Shown here: in pieces, positions 18,219 through 27,114 of the stretch
Layout: every line of letters begins with the position of its first letter
Numbering within the stretch: position 1 is the first letter of the stretch
Source of the DNA: UBA11358 sp049517655
GTDB taxonomy: Bacteria; Verrucomicrobiota; Verrucomicrobiia; Limisphaerales; UBA11358
Assembly (NCBI GenBank): GCA_049517655.1
Contig: JBEKRQ010000001.1
Span: 248,001 to 312,000 of the forward strand
Reading direction: 5' to 3'
DNA length: 64,000 nt
The notes under the pieces: generated by a model
Database searches by the model: none
Told to the model about the DNA's origin: nothing
The model's input: only the letters and a program-made list of their open reading frames with translations
Position numbers and translations under genes: made by a program

Positions 18219-19544
18219 CTATGGAACTGAAGTTGAAGTGCCAGTTATGATACGATACGAATCAGCAAAGTTCTGCCATACTTTGGACGGGTCAATGAGA
18301 ATGCCGCCGTAACCCGCTCCGTAGTTGATTCCGAGTGCTACAGGATTTGCATTTTGGGGAATGACAAAATTTGCACCGCCGGCACTATTAGCAGTTCCGC
18401 CATAGACTGCGGGAAATTGCACGTTGCTTGAAGACGGAAGCTGAAATCCGCCGCTTTGATTATAGAACCGATATGAGCCGCCAACCCCAATGGTTTGACT
18501 TGTAAATACGCCTAGCGAATTTTGACCACGCTCTTGAAGTCCAGCGCCAACATCAATTTCTGAGCCGAATCCGCTGTCAACTGTCCAAGTGCCAGTGAGT
18601 CCAGCCTGTCCCGCAATGGAACCATAGCCAGGTTGTTTTCCAGAAACGCCTACTCCTCCATAAAATCCACGAACACCGCCGGAGTTATAAACATAATCAC
18701 CCGCAGCCTCCACTGCTGCACCATAAACCCCCGGTGCAGAATTCCGTTGTCCCGTATACAAATAATTATAGGCACCTTGAATCCATGATGGACTAGGGTT
18801 CTCCCCCACCGCGCCCAATCCGAACGGGTCTAAATAGCTGACAGGATTTCCGTTGGCATAAGCATAGAAGTTTAATCCGCCAGAAAAGCCTAACGGATCG
18901 GGATTTAGGAACCTACATAAATACGGATTGTAATAACGGGCGCGCATGTAGAGCAACCCGTTGGGATCAGTTTGGACGCCATATCTGCCATTAAACAGAA
19001 ACGGAGTGTCATTTGTTCCTGTCCGATACGTCAACGTGGCGTAGGCCGAATACTCAATGCGATCCGTCACGTTTCCATTTCCATCCATCAAAGCAACGGT
19101 GCTACCTCGGTAATCGTAGTGATACGTCAGCGTGTTCGTGGCGGCTGCCGTTTCAGTGACTTCATAAAGCAAGCCCGCTCCATAAACGTAGTACTTTGTC
19201 ACGCCGTTTTTGATGCGCATCAACATCTGCGGCAATTTAGCATTGGGATTGACGACGTAAATCACCGAATTCGTCCCATAAATCTGTCCGATGCGGTTGT
19301 TCATGACATCGTAAACGTTGGTGACACTGCCCACATTTAATAACCGATTTCTTGCGTCGTAAGCGTAAGTCGCAAATGTGCCATTAGTCAGCGGCGCGCT
19401 GGTCAGGTTTCCATCCGTGTCAGAATAAACATTCTGGCTGTTCACCGTCAGCAGTCGGTTGTCGTCGTCATACGTCATTACTCGTGTCGGCGGCGTGTAG
19501 CTATGCGGCAATGGCGCGGCAAATTCTCCGCCGCAGCGTTCCAA
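18219..19544 (-). CDS. 5'-truncated RHS core with its own C-terminal tip (orphan rhs-CT)
   Basis: The 441-residue frame carries about 235 residues of RHS core that match the end of the 2015-residue protein at roughly 80% by eye, ending in the core boundary SYLDPFGLG. After this it diverges into a unique tip of about 205 residues, rich in Gly, Ser, Tyr and aromatic residues (for example GVGGSYRFYNQSGG), suggestive of beta structure; I do not recognise the tip family. No good start exists: the frame opens with a TTG two bases after the previous gene's stop, and similarity to the full-length RHS begins right there, so the 5' end was lost by recombination. In RHS systems such orphan ends serve as a reservoir of alternative tips. 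Confidence 0.8.
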   Translation of the reverse strand: MERCGGEFAAPLPHSYTPPTRVMTYDDDNRLLTVNSQNVYSDTDGNLTSAPLTNGTFATYAYDARNRLLNVGSVTNVYDVMNNRIGQIYGTNSVIYVVNPNAKLPQMLMRIKNGVTKYYVYGAGLLYEVTETAAATNTLTYHYDYRGSTVALMDGNGNVTDRIEYSAYATLTYRTGTNDTPFLFNGRYGVQTDPNGLLYMRARYYNPYLCRFLNPDPLGFSGGLNFYAYANGNPVSYLDPFGLGAVGENPSPSWIQGAYNYLYTGQRNSAPGVYGAAVEAAGDYVYNSGGVRGFYGGVGVSGKQPGYGSIAGQAGLTGTWTVDSGFGSEIDVGAGLQERGQNSLGVFTSQTIGVGGSYRFYNQSGGFQLPSSSNVQFPAVYGGTANSAGGANFVIPQNANPVALGINYGAGYGGILIDPSKVWQNFADSYRIITGTSTSVP

Positions 19545-19545
19545 T

Positions 19546-19812
19546 TCAGGACGGTGGTATATAGGCTTCTAAACATTGTTCATGCCAAATTCCGGGGATT
19601 CCTTTGAGCTTATAGAGTTCATCGCCGCCATGATAGGTGCCACCACCCGGCTCAACCTCTGCTATCTGGCCATGATAATTGAGTTGCTCTGGCGTTAGCT
19701 TATGATGGTATTTCCACTCACGGTAAAATTTTTCCAATGTCTCACGGTTAACTATGCGTACGGTGTCACCGTTAAGGAATTCAGGATTATAAGGGCCTTT
19801 TGTCTTTCCCAT
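19546..19812 (-). CDS. small soluble protein, putative immunity protein to the HYD1-type toxin
   Basis: An 88-residue protein with a short beta-rich pattern (FLNGDTVRIVNRETLEK, then HGQIAEVEPGG) that looks like a small SH3-like barrel, with a helical insert. It starts 4 bp after the HYD1-type toxin gene and ends 1 bp before the RHS fragment. Position and size suggest immunity. The two other soluble immunity candidates in this island show a comparable VGD-V-beta pattern, though clear homology to them is not visible. Confidence 0.65.
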   Translation of the reverse strand: MGKTKGPYNPEFLNGDTVRIVNRETLEKFYREWKYHHKLTPEQLNYHGQIAEVEPGGGTYHGGDELYKLKGIPGIWHEQCLEAYIPPS

Positions 19813-19816
19813 AGGA

Positions 19817-20206
19817 TTATGGTGTTGGAGTACGGATGAAATTCACTGGATTGATTGGCGCGGGGTTTATCAATTGAAATTGTCGTACACCGCCACTCGT
19901 GAGTGTTCCATTAAATGGTGTTTGCAGATTTGATGCTGGCGTTTGAAACGTAATTGAGTATTGGCCGCGTCCAGCCTGAATTTCGAGTATCTGCTCAATC
20001 TCTGATGCCGTTGCACTCGCCGGAATTTGTGATGGCAAGGTTACAAATGGTGGTTGAAGTCCGGGTGCACCAACGGTTCCAGATCGTGAGATTGCAGCCA
20101 TGCCGGCTTCATCAGTGTAATGTGTGACGTTGACCAGTGAACTATCTGCGGCAAGAAATCCGGCAAAAAAGAGCAGCGTCAGCAGGCTGGTGAATACACG
20201 GTTCAT
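19817..20206 (-). CDS. signal-peptide-bearing orphan toxin tip, HYD1-type ADP-ribosyltransferase-like
   Basis: A 129-residue protein. Residues 1-20 are a Sec signal peptide ending FLAA. The rest begins VTHYTDEAGMAAISRSG, which carries the H-Y-x-D pattern (H29, Y30, D32) and the following helix of the HYD1-signature ADP-ribosyltransferase toxin domains known from polymorphic toxins, then an aromatic/Gln-rich beta region (YSITFQTP). ADP-ribosylation as the activity is inference from this motif. The chosen ATG (20206) overlaps the preceding immunity stop (ATGA). The first codons are identical in DNA to the other orphan tip gene. Confidence 0.7.
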   Translation of the reverse strand: MNRVFTSLLTLLFFAGFLAADSSLVNVTHYTDEAGMAAISRSGTVGAPGLQPPFVTLPSQIPASATASEIEQILEIQAGRGQYSITFQTPASNLQTPFNGTLTSGGVRQFQLINPAPINPVNFIRTPTP

Positions 20207-20221
20207 TCGGCGGAAAATTCG
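20146..20221 (-). repeat. 76-bp identical cassette-joint repeat, copy B
   Basis: This stretch is identical base for base to 20771-20846. It spans the last codons of the upstream immunity gene, the ATGA overlap and the whole signal-peptide coding region of the following tip gene. Sequence similarity falls off sharply on the tip side. Confidence 0.9.
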
Positions 20222-20427
20222 GTCCAATACAAACTACATGGGACGGCGTTCTCAAATCCTTCCGGCACGATGTAAACGTCTTCCTCGACTCTGGCTATCT
20301 TGTATTTATTGCCGGGCTTGAGTGCTGACAAGTCAGTCATAATAATTGACCCACGCCCTTTATTGCTTGGCCTGTAAACAACAACGTCTCCGGCTTTGAA
20401 TGGACATTTTTCTTTGTTCATAGTCAT
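20203..20427 (-). CDS. soluble SH3-like putative immunity protein (copy 2)
   Basis: A 74-residue protein starting MTMNKEKCPFKAGDVVVYRP; the second ATG (20421) is an alternative. It aligns over about 67 residues with the 72-residue protein encoded at 20828-21046, about three quarters identical by eye. Short beta strands with VGD/AGD and GNKYKI turns suggest a small SH3-like barrel. It overlaps the upstream tip gene by 4 bp (ATGA) and the downstream one by 4 bp. It presumably neutralises the tip encoded at 20424-20831. Confidence 0.75.
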   Translation of the reverse strand: MTMNKEKCPFKAGDVVVYRPSNKGRGSIIMTDLSALKPGNKYKIARVEEDVYIVPEGFENAVPCSLYWTEFSAE

Positions 20428-20831
20428 GGAATTAACCTTGGTTGTGAGACTGTTCCTGGACCTGTTCCGCCAGGAAATTGATATTCAGGAAGTCCGCCCG
20501 GTCGTCCAAATAGGGGTTCGGCGACCGGATTAACCCTAATCCAAGTTCCGGGCGTTGGTGAGACTGTGTAAACCGCGTTTGGTATCGGGCGTCCGGCAGG
20601 TAATGCTAGGCCGCTTTGAGCTTCCGCTCCTGACAAGTCTCCAACTGAGGTGGCAAAACCTCCGGGTCGTAACCCTCCTTCAAAACCGGCGGCATTTTCA
20701 GCGTAACCGTAATGGGAGAATGTTTCTCCTGCGGTTGTCATACGATAAGGACTGAGAGCCGTTGTTCCCTCTGCGGCAAGAAATCCGGCAAAAAAGAGCA
20801 GCGTCAGCAGGCTGGTGAATACACGGTTCAT
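20424..20831 (-). CDS. signal-peptide-bearing orphan copy of the main RHS toxin tip
   Basis: A 135-residue protein. Residues 1-20 are the same Sec signal peptide as in the neighbouring tip gene. From residue 19 (AAEGTTALSPYRMTT) it matches the last 115 or so residues of the 2015-residue RHS protein at about 85% by eye, with shared blocks HYGY, FEGGLRPGGFATSVGD, IRVNPVAEPLFG and LPE-QFPGGT. The domain is probably toxic; the conserved HYGY, RPGG and terminal acidic/aromatic residues faintly recall ADP-ribosyltransferase folds but I cannot assign it. The ATG at 20831 overlaps the stop of the upstream immunity gene. Confidence 0.78.
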   Translation of the reverse strand: MNRVFTSLLTLLFFAGFLAAEGTTALSPYRMTTAGETFSHYGYAENAAGFEGGLRPGGFATSVGDLSGAEAQSGLALPAGRPIPNAVYTVSPTPGTWIRVNPVAEPLFGRPGGLPEYQFPGGTGPGTVSQPRLIP

Positions 20832-20846
20832 TCGGCGGAAAATTCG
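20771..20846 (-). repeat. 76-bp identical cassette-joint repeat, copy A
   Basis: This stretch is identical to 20146-20221 across the end of the immunity gene, the ATGA overlap and the signal-peptide region. It marks the joint at which different tips appear to be swapped behind one secretion signal. Confidence 0.9.
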
Positions 20847-21046
20847 CTCCAATACAAGCCGCCTCCGACAGCGTTCTCGAATCCTTCGACCACGACTGAA
20901 ACTCCTTCGTCAATCCGAACGATTCGATATTTGTTTCCTGGCTTGAGCGCGGCCAAATCCGTCATGATTACCGCTCCACGGCCTTTGTTACTGGGGCGAT
21001 AAACCACTGTGTCTCCGACTTTGAATGGGCATTTCTGTGAAGTCAT
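20828..21046 (-). CDS. soluble SH3-like putative immunity protein (copy 1)
   Basis: A 72-residue protein (MTSQKCPFKVGDTVVYRP) starting 4 bp after the stop of the giant RHS gene; a GAG-type ribosome-binding stretch lies in the RHS stop region. It is a paralogue of the gene at 20203-20427. The position immediately after an RHS toxin tip is the standard place for the cognate immunity gene, so it is expected to bind and block that tip. Longer in-frame starts upstream lie within the RHS gene and are not favoured. Confidence 0.78.
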   Translation of the reverse strand: MTSQKCPFKVGDTVVYRPSNKGRGAVIMTDLAALKPGNKYRIVRIDEGVSVVVEGFENAVGGGLYWSEFSAE

Positions 21047-21050
21047 AACA

Positions 21051-24000
21051 TCATCTCGGTAGTATTGGCATTGGCAAAGAAACGGTTCCCGGAGCTGTTC
21101 CGCCGGGAAATTGGAATTCAGGAAGCCCACCGGGTTGGCCGAAGAGAGGTTCCGCAACCGGATTTACACGAATCCACGTGCCCGGTTGAGGCGTTACGGT
21201 GTAAACAGCATTTGGTGGTGCTGTGGGACGAGGTAAAGCCAGACCGCTTTGAGCCTCCGCGCCTGACAAGTCTCCAACTGATGTAGCAAAGCCTCCGGGT
21301 CGTAACCCTCCTTCAAAACTGGCAGCACTATCAGTGTAACCATAGTGGAAGAAGGTTTCGCCAGCCGTAGTCATACGATATGGACTGAGAGCCATTGTTC
21401 CCTCTGCGGCAAACGGTGCGGCTAGCCCTGCGGCGGCACCGGCAGTTAGCGAAATGTCACCGAACAGTCCCGCCGAGTTTTCCAACGTTGGGTTGCCCGC
21501 AAAAGTTCCACTACCCTCGCCATAATGGCCCAAGGCCTGCGGGGTGTTTGCGATTCCTCCCACGATACTGAGACCTGTGTTTAATGCGCCGGAAACCTGC
21601 CACGGAAGATTATTATTGTAGAAGGTTTGGGCCGTTGAAACTTGTTGGTTAACCCAAGAAGCTGCTTGGTCATACCACGATTCGTTAGCTCCCAACCCGA
21701 ACGGATCAAGGTAACTAACGGGATTTCCGTTGGCGTAAGCATAAAAGTTTAGACCACCGGAGAAACCGCTTGGGTCAGGATTTAGGAAGCGGCAAAGGTA
21801 AGGATTGTAATAGCGTGCCCGCATGTAAAGCAGGCCATTGTGGTCGGTCATTACGCCATACCTGCCATTAAAAAGAAATGGCGTATCATTTGTTCCGGCA
21901 CGATAAGTTGTAGTGGCGTAGGCCGAATACTCGATTCTGTCCGTGACGTTTCCATTGCCGTCTGTCAGCGCGATGGTGCTTCCGCGATAGTCATAATGGT
22001 AAGTCAAAGTATTCGTGCTCGTGGCCGTCTCGGTGACTTGGTAAAGCAAACCTACGCCATAAATGTAATAGGTGGTGATTCCATTTTTAATCCGCTCCAA
22101 CACCTGCGGCAGATTCGCATTTGGATTCACCACAAAAACAGTTGTGTTCGTCCCATAAAGCTGCCCGATGCGATTGTTCATCGCATCGTAGGCGTTGGTC
22201 ACGCCGCCCACATTCGACAACCGATTTCTTGCGTCGAAAGTATAAACCGCAAACGTGTCATTGGTCAGCGGGCTGCTGGTCAGGTTGCCGTCCAAATCCA
22301 CCGTCACATTGTTGCCGTCCACCGAGGCCAGTTGGTTGTCAGCATCATACGTCATCGTCCGTGTCGGCGGCGTGTTTGTATGCGGCAGGGGCGCGGCAAA
22401 TTCCCACTGCACTTCCGCCGCGCTGTTCCAATTGAACCGGAACAACGCAATCGGCAGGTTGGCTGCTGTCATTTCAACAATGTTCGTTGACTGTCCGGCG
22501 GCATCGTAACTGATAATCCGTTCGGTTCCATTCGGGCGCGTGATGCTGGTCAACCGCCCGTTCAAATCATAGGTCATGGTCGTCGTGCGTCCCGACCAAT
22601 CTTTGACTTGAGTTAGATGATTATTGCTGTCGTAGCTGTAATAAACATTTTTGCCATTCGGATAAATCAGGTTGGTCACATTGCCGTTGCCGTCGTAGCG
22701 ATACTGAATCAGATTCCCATAGACATCTTTGAAACTCGACATCCGGTTGTAGGCATCGAACGTCCAGGTATTGGTCATACCATTCTCGGTGACACTCGTG
22801 CGATTGTCATTAGCATCGTAGCCGTAAGTGGTCGTGCCCACGTTATCGGCGCGGCTGGTTAACCTGCCTTTGGCGTCGTAATTACAAGTCGTGGTCTGTC
22901 CGGCGGGGTCTTTAACGGACGCCAGCAAACCTTGATGATTAAACACAACCGTGGTGGAACGGCCTAGCGGAGTGATGGTGTTGGTCAGGCGATTCGCCCC
23001 ATCATACTTGAACTGCCACATCTTACCGTTGCGATTGGTTAAAATGATTTGATTTCCTGCGGCATCATAAGCTCGCAAGGAGATGTGACCTGCACCATCG
23101 GTCAGTTGAATCAACTTGCCGCGCGCATCCCAATTTTGCCTTGTAACCTCACCCTCCGCGTTTGTTATGGCAATCTTGTGACTGTCCGCATCGTAACCAA
23201 ACTTGGTTGTCCGTGATAACGGGTCGGTCAGGGCAACCAATCGTCCGTCCGCATCGTCGGTGTATTGCGTCGGGTTTTTAAGCGGGTCGAGCGTGTCAAT
23301 CAGCCAGTCACGATTATCGTAGATGTTGGTCACGATTGGCGTGCCTTGCGCCGTGGCAGGCAAGGTGGTGGCGAGCAAGTGGCGCGTCGCGCTCCATGAA
23401 TTACTGCTGACGTTGCTGCGCGCATCAGTGCAGGTTTGCAGATTGCCGATGGCATCGTAACTCAAGGTCGTTGTCAGATTCGTCGGCGCGGTGATAGTCG
23501 TTGGTTGCCGACGATTGTTGTATTGAAAACTTGTGGCATTGCCGCGCACGTCGGTGTGGCTGGTCACGTCGCCGAGTGCGTTATTCACAAAACTCTCACT
23601 GCCGAGACTGTTTGGGTAAGTGATGTTGTTCAACTGGCCGTAAGTGGAATCGTAGCCGTAAGTGGTCGTGCCGCCGGAGTCGGTGCGCGTGTTGAGCGTG
23701 CCTGCCCATTGGCCGCTGGTGGTGTAGGCGTAGTTCACCCAATCGCCTGCACCATTCGTGGAGCCGGTCAAGGAAAATTGGGTGTTGTAACCGAATGTGC
23801 TGGGATTGCCGCGTGGGTCTATGAAACGAATCAGATTGTTCTGATTGTCATAAACAAACTGGTTGGTGAAGCCCAGCGGGTCAATTGTTTCGGTAAGATT
23901 GTTGTTGCCGTCGTAAAAATACTGGCTGGTTTCATTCAACGGCGAGACGGTCATCATGACGTGGTCTTGGCCGTCATAGAACGTTTGCGTCAAGTTGGTT

Positions 24001-27000
24001 AGCGCGTCCTCGGTGCCGATGAGCCGTGACCGGTCATCATATACAAACTCACGTCGGTCACCGGCAGGATCAATTTCCACAGTGTTATAGCCCGAGGCGT
24101 AAACCTGCCATGACTTGTTCGGGTCACCGACGGTCAGTTGTGTTGTGATCCGCCCGTCTATGTCGTAGGAATTGGTGACGACGAGCCGGCTCAAGGCATC
24201 GTAAGTCGCAATGACTTGATGATTTGTGTCATAGGCGTAATTGGCCGTTTTGTGTTCGGCGTCAGTGAAGGAGGTCAGGTCGCCGCCGGTGTAGCCGTAA
24301 GAGACTGACCGGCCCGTGCTGTCCGATACTGAAGTCAGACGCGAGGGTGTTCCCGAATAAGTGAATGTCAATGAGCGGTTTTTCTTCCAATCCGTCACTG
24401 TCTGCACCCAATTGCTCGAATTGTAGGTCAGGTTCAGTGATTGATTGTATTGGTCCACGATGCTGGTCAGCAAACCAGCTGTGTTGAACTCGAAGGTGCG
24501 GCCGTGCCGTTCCAGCAGCCAGTAAGCTCCGTTGGTTTGGAGCAAAGACATGGTACAATTGGCAGGGGGGGCGTAGTAACCGTCAGGTTGTCGGACGAAT
24601 TGAATCGTGTCCTTGCCCAGATTCACCGAGACGGCCTTGGCGATGACCTGGTCAATGCCCCATTTGGCGATGAGCGCGGTCATCGTCCAGCTCTTGGGAC
24701 TGGGCAGGTTGCAATTGTAAATGTCCAGTGCGCTACGGATGGCAACCAGCATGGGCGCCATTTGCTGCGGCGTGCCCGAGTCACCCAAGACCGCCTGCCA
24801 GCCGCTTATGGTGGCGGCAGTGCAATAGTAATTGTGCAACCAGCCGGGGGACATCCCGGCCAGGTTCGCGTCGCGGCGGGCTGACGAATAATACCGCATC
24901 AGATTCAATCCCCGTGGTTCAGTTGAACCAAGAGACAAATCCGTGGCGGAAATTTGGAAACTGCCATCTACGAGGTTGACCGGATCAGCCCCAAATGGCG
25001 CCTGTAGAGGCAAGGTAGCCGATTGGGGATTGAAAAAGGTCGGCTGACTCTCATAGAAAACCACAATGACCGGGACGCTCGGTATCGCCGATGGAATACT
25101 GACATATCCGCCGTTGTATCCGCCTCCGATAATCATTCCCATATTTTGCGAGCCGTTGGCTTGCTGCTGATAGGCCACATAGCCGCTGCCCGCCCAGCTT
25201 CCCGACCCCGCGATCGGAATCGAGCCGCTCTGGGGAAGCAGAAGGTAGTATCCCTTGGCAATGTAGGAATTATATAATGAATTCGTATTGTAGCTGGTTA
25301 TATTTGCCGACACGTTGGCCCCCGCCGTCCAATTATTACTCGTTGCGAGATAGATTTTTTGCGAATTCGTGTTAGCCAGTTCCAGAAGTTTGACCGTCGA
25401 GGCGGCTGTTAGGCCACTGTTCTGCAACTGCTCAATCATGCCATGTTCCAGGGCGCTTTGAAAATAGGCACCGACTTGGAAAGTCTGGTTCTGGTTGAAT
25501 AGCCCGGTGGTATTAGTGGTATCGAGCGAAAGAACCGCGTGAACTTGCCCATACACGTCAATGTAATAACCTCTGCCCGTCTCTTCGGCTATTCGGCCAA
25601 GACGATGAAGAAAGTGACTGAGAACAGAGCTTTGTCCCGCAATCATTTGTCCGGCCAATTCCGTTTGCGCCAACCAACTCAAGCCCATAACATTCAAAGT
25701 TTCCTCGGATACTTGTGGGGATGTATCTGCGTAACCTTCCTGGCGGTAAACGTCCAGTTGGCGTTGCCGAGCGGTCAACCAAGCCGCATTGGCATCGAAA
25801 CTATAAAGCAAGACATAGGTCGCGTTTGTCTTTTGATAAAGGGCTTGATTTAACGTTTGATCGGCCCAGGAAGAACGCGAAAGCCCATTGCTGCTGGAGA
25901 AATTCCAGGAACCGAATGGATGTTGAAATGTGAGGGTTGGCGTAAAAGTGGAGCCGGAGCCGGTCGTCTGCACTGATGTAAGTTGGGTGTCCTCTTGATA
26001 TAATTGTGCCTGACCTGAAGACGTGCAGGCCAACGACAAGCGGTCACCCTGCAAGGCGGGGACGTAGAAGATGTTGGTGGCGGTGCTCGTTCCGGGCAAA
26101 GTCACGATAAGCACGGCCATAAGATTTGTCGGAATGTATTGCCATTCCGAAGTCGGCCAGTTCCCGCCTTGGGTCTGAACGGTAAATGCGATCGGTTGAG
26201 TCAGGCCGGTGCAGGAGATGATGGTTTGGCCGCCAGCGACTTGTTGCACCGAGGCGTTGGGCATGTTGTTCTGGAGGTAGTTACGAAGATTGGTCGAGTA
26301 CGTCGTCAAATCTGAACGAATGGAGCTTTCACTTAAATTCTGGACATAATCCGACGTGGCATTTCCGCCAGCGTCGTTGATGAGATTGTTGGTGTTGATC
26401 TGGGCGGCGCTGTCAAGATTGATCCCGGTGTTCATTTGACCAATCTTGAACGCCGGGTCGAGGATATAATTGGTTCCGTTGATGCTCAATTGCACCCAAA
26501 TGTGGTGAAAATAGAGATTGTTTGTGTAACCAGTGATGGTCGCCAGGTAAGGATAGCCGACGTTTATATTAATATTACCAGCCAAGGCAACGGTGGTGTT
26601 CCAATTAGTGTTTGGCATGGTGGCTCCAATCCAATGTCGATAGTCCATTTGGTTGGCGGCGGAATAAGGCAATGACACCATGCCAAATTCATAGCTGGGA
26701 GAATAGCCAGCAGCGCGAAGCAATGCCACCAGAAGGGCGCACTGGTCGAAATCATTGCCGCTCCGTTCCAACAAGGTTATCTCCGCGCCTTTGTGTGATC
26801 CAAAGTAATGAACATATCGGATATGATCGTGAACATAATCATAAATCCGTGTGGGGTCATTGAGTAGATTCCTCGCCAAGGCGGAAATGTCCGGTGTAAT
26901 CGACTCGGCGATGGCAACCGTTCCGCCGGTGACGGGCGGGTTGGCTACTTGCGGAATCACACCCCCGATTTCATCTACCGAGCCTGAGTTAGTTGTCAAA

Positions 27001-27098
27001 TACCAGCCGTCGGTGTAATTGGCGGGCAAGTCATCCTGGGCTTGGCAGGTTGCTGCAGAGATAAGCCATCCTAAAACCAACAATTGTAGTGTTTTCAT
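21051..27098 (-). CDS. giant RHS-repeat polymorphic toxin with N-terminal transglutaminase-like domain
   Basis: A 2015-residue secreted protein. It has a Sec signal peptide (to about residue 21). A transglutaminase/papain-like domain spans about residues 75-220, with the triad C120 (FDQCALLVALLRAAGY), H199 (YFHHIWVQL) and D214 (ILDPAF). A mixed region follows, then the RHS-entry block DPVNLVDGSFQISATDLSLG. Dozens of RHS/YD repeats run to the core end RFLNPDPSGF...YLDPFGLG. After that come a linker with a hydrophobic Gly/Ala stretch and a terminal tip of about 115 residues shared with the orphan gene 20424-20831. RHS proteins form a shell around a cleaved toxic tip. AGGAGG lies about nine bases before the ATG. 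It is the second gene of an operon with the TSP3 protein, 16 bp upstream. Confidence 0.9.
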   Translation of the reverse strand: MKTLQLLVLGWLISAATCQAQDDLPANYTDGWYLTTNSGSVDEIGGVIPQVANPPVTGGTVAIAESITPDISALARNLLNDPTRIYDYVHDHIRYVHYFGSHKGAEITLLERSGNDFDQCALLVALLRAAGYSPSYEFGMVSLPYSAANQMDYRHWIGATMPNTNWNTTVALAGNININVGYPYLATITGYTNNLYFHHIWVQLSINGTNYILDPAFKIGQMNTGINLDSAAQINTNNLINDAGGNATSDYVQNLSESSIRSDLTTYSTNLRNYLQNNMPNASVQQVAGGQTIISCTGLTQPIAFTVQTQGGNWPTSEWQYIPTNLMAVLIVTLPGTSTATNIFYVPALQGDRLSLACTSSGQAQLYQEDTQLTSVQTTGSGSTFTPTLTFQHPFGSWNFSSSNGLSRSSWADQTLNQALYQKTNATYVLLYSFDANAAWLTARQRQLDVYRQEGYADTSPQVSEETLNVMGLSWLAQTELAGQMIAGQSSVLSHFLHRLGRIAEETGRGYYIDVYGQVHAVLSLDTTNTTGLFNQNQTFQVGAYFQSALEHGMIEQLQNSGLTAASTVKLLELANTNSQKIYLATSNNWTAGANVSANITSYNTNSLYNSYIAKGYYLLLPQSGSIPIAGSGSWAGSGYVAYQQQANGSQNMGMIIGGGYNGGYVSIPSAIPSVPVIVVFYESQPTFFNPQSATLPLQAPFGADPVNLVDGSFQISATDLSLGSTEPRGLNLMRYYSSARRDANLAGMSPGWLHNYYCTAATISGWQAVLGDSGTPQQMAPMLVAIRSALDIYNCNLPSPKSWTMTALIAKWGIDQVIAKAVSVNLGKDTIQFVRQPDGYYAPPANCTMSLLQTNGAYWLLERHGRTFEFNTAGLLTSIVDQYNQSLNLTYNSSNWVQTVTDWKKNRSLTFTYSGTPSRLTSVSDSTGRSVSYGYTGGDLTSFTDAEHKTANYAYDTNHQVIATYDALSRLVVTNSYDIDGRITTQLTVGDPNKSWQVYASGYNTVEIDPAGDRREFVYDDRSRLIGTEDALTNLTQTFYDGQDHVMMTVSPLNETSQYFYDGNNNLTETIDPLGFTNQFVYDNQNNLIRFIDPRGNPSTFGYNTQFSLTGSTNGAGDWVNYAYTTSGQWAGTLNTRTDSGGTTTYGYDSTYGQLNNITYPNSLGSESFVNNALGDVTSHTDVRGNATSFQYNNRRQPTTITAPTNLTTTLSYDAIGNLQTCTDARSNVSSNSWSATRHLLATTLPATAQGTPIVTNIYDNRDWLIDTLDPLKNPTQYTDDADGRLVALTDPLSRTTKFGYDADSHKIAITNAEGEVTRQNWDARGKLIQLTDGAGHISLRAYDAAGNQIILTNRNGKMWQFKYDGANRLTNTITPLGRSTTVVFNHQGLLASVKDPAGQTTTCNYDAKGRLTSRADNVGTTTYGYDANDNRTSVTENGMTNTWTFDAYNRMSSFKDVYGNLIQYRYDGNGNVTNLIYPNGKNVYYSYDSNNHLTQVKDWSGRTTTMTYDLNGRLTSITRPNGTERIISYDAAGQSTNIVEMTAANLPIALFRFNWNSAAEVQWEFAAPLPHTNTPPTRTMTYDADNQLASVDGNNVTVDLDGNLTSSPLTNDTFAVYTFDARNRLSNVGGVTNAYDAMNNRIGQLYGTNTTVFVVNPNANLPQVLERIKNGITTYYIYGVGLLYQVTETATSTNTLTYHYDYRGSTIALTDGNGNVTDRIEYSAYATTTYRAGTNDTPFLFNGRYGVMTDHNGLLYMRARYYNPYLCRFLNPDPSGFSGGLNFYAYANGNPVSYLDPFGLGANESWYDQAASWVNQQVSTAQTFYNNNLPWQVSGALNTGLSIVGGIANTPQALGHYGEGSGTFAGNPTLENSAGLFGDISLTAGAAAGLAAPFAAEGTMALSPYRMTTAGETFFHYGYTDSAASFEGGLRPGGFATSVGDLSGAEAQSGLALPRPTAPPNAVYTVTPQPGTWIRVNPVAEPLFGQPGGLPEFQFPGGTAPGTVSLPMPILPR

Positions 27099-27114
27099 TC
27101 TGAATTCCTCCTGA

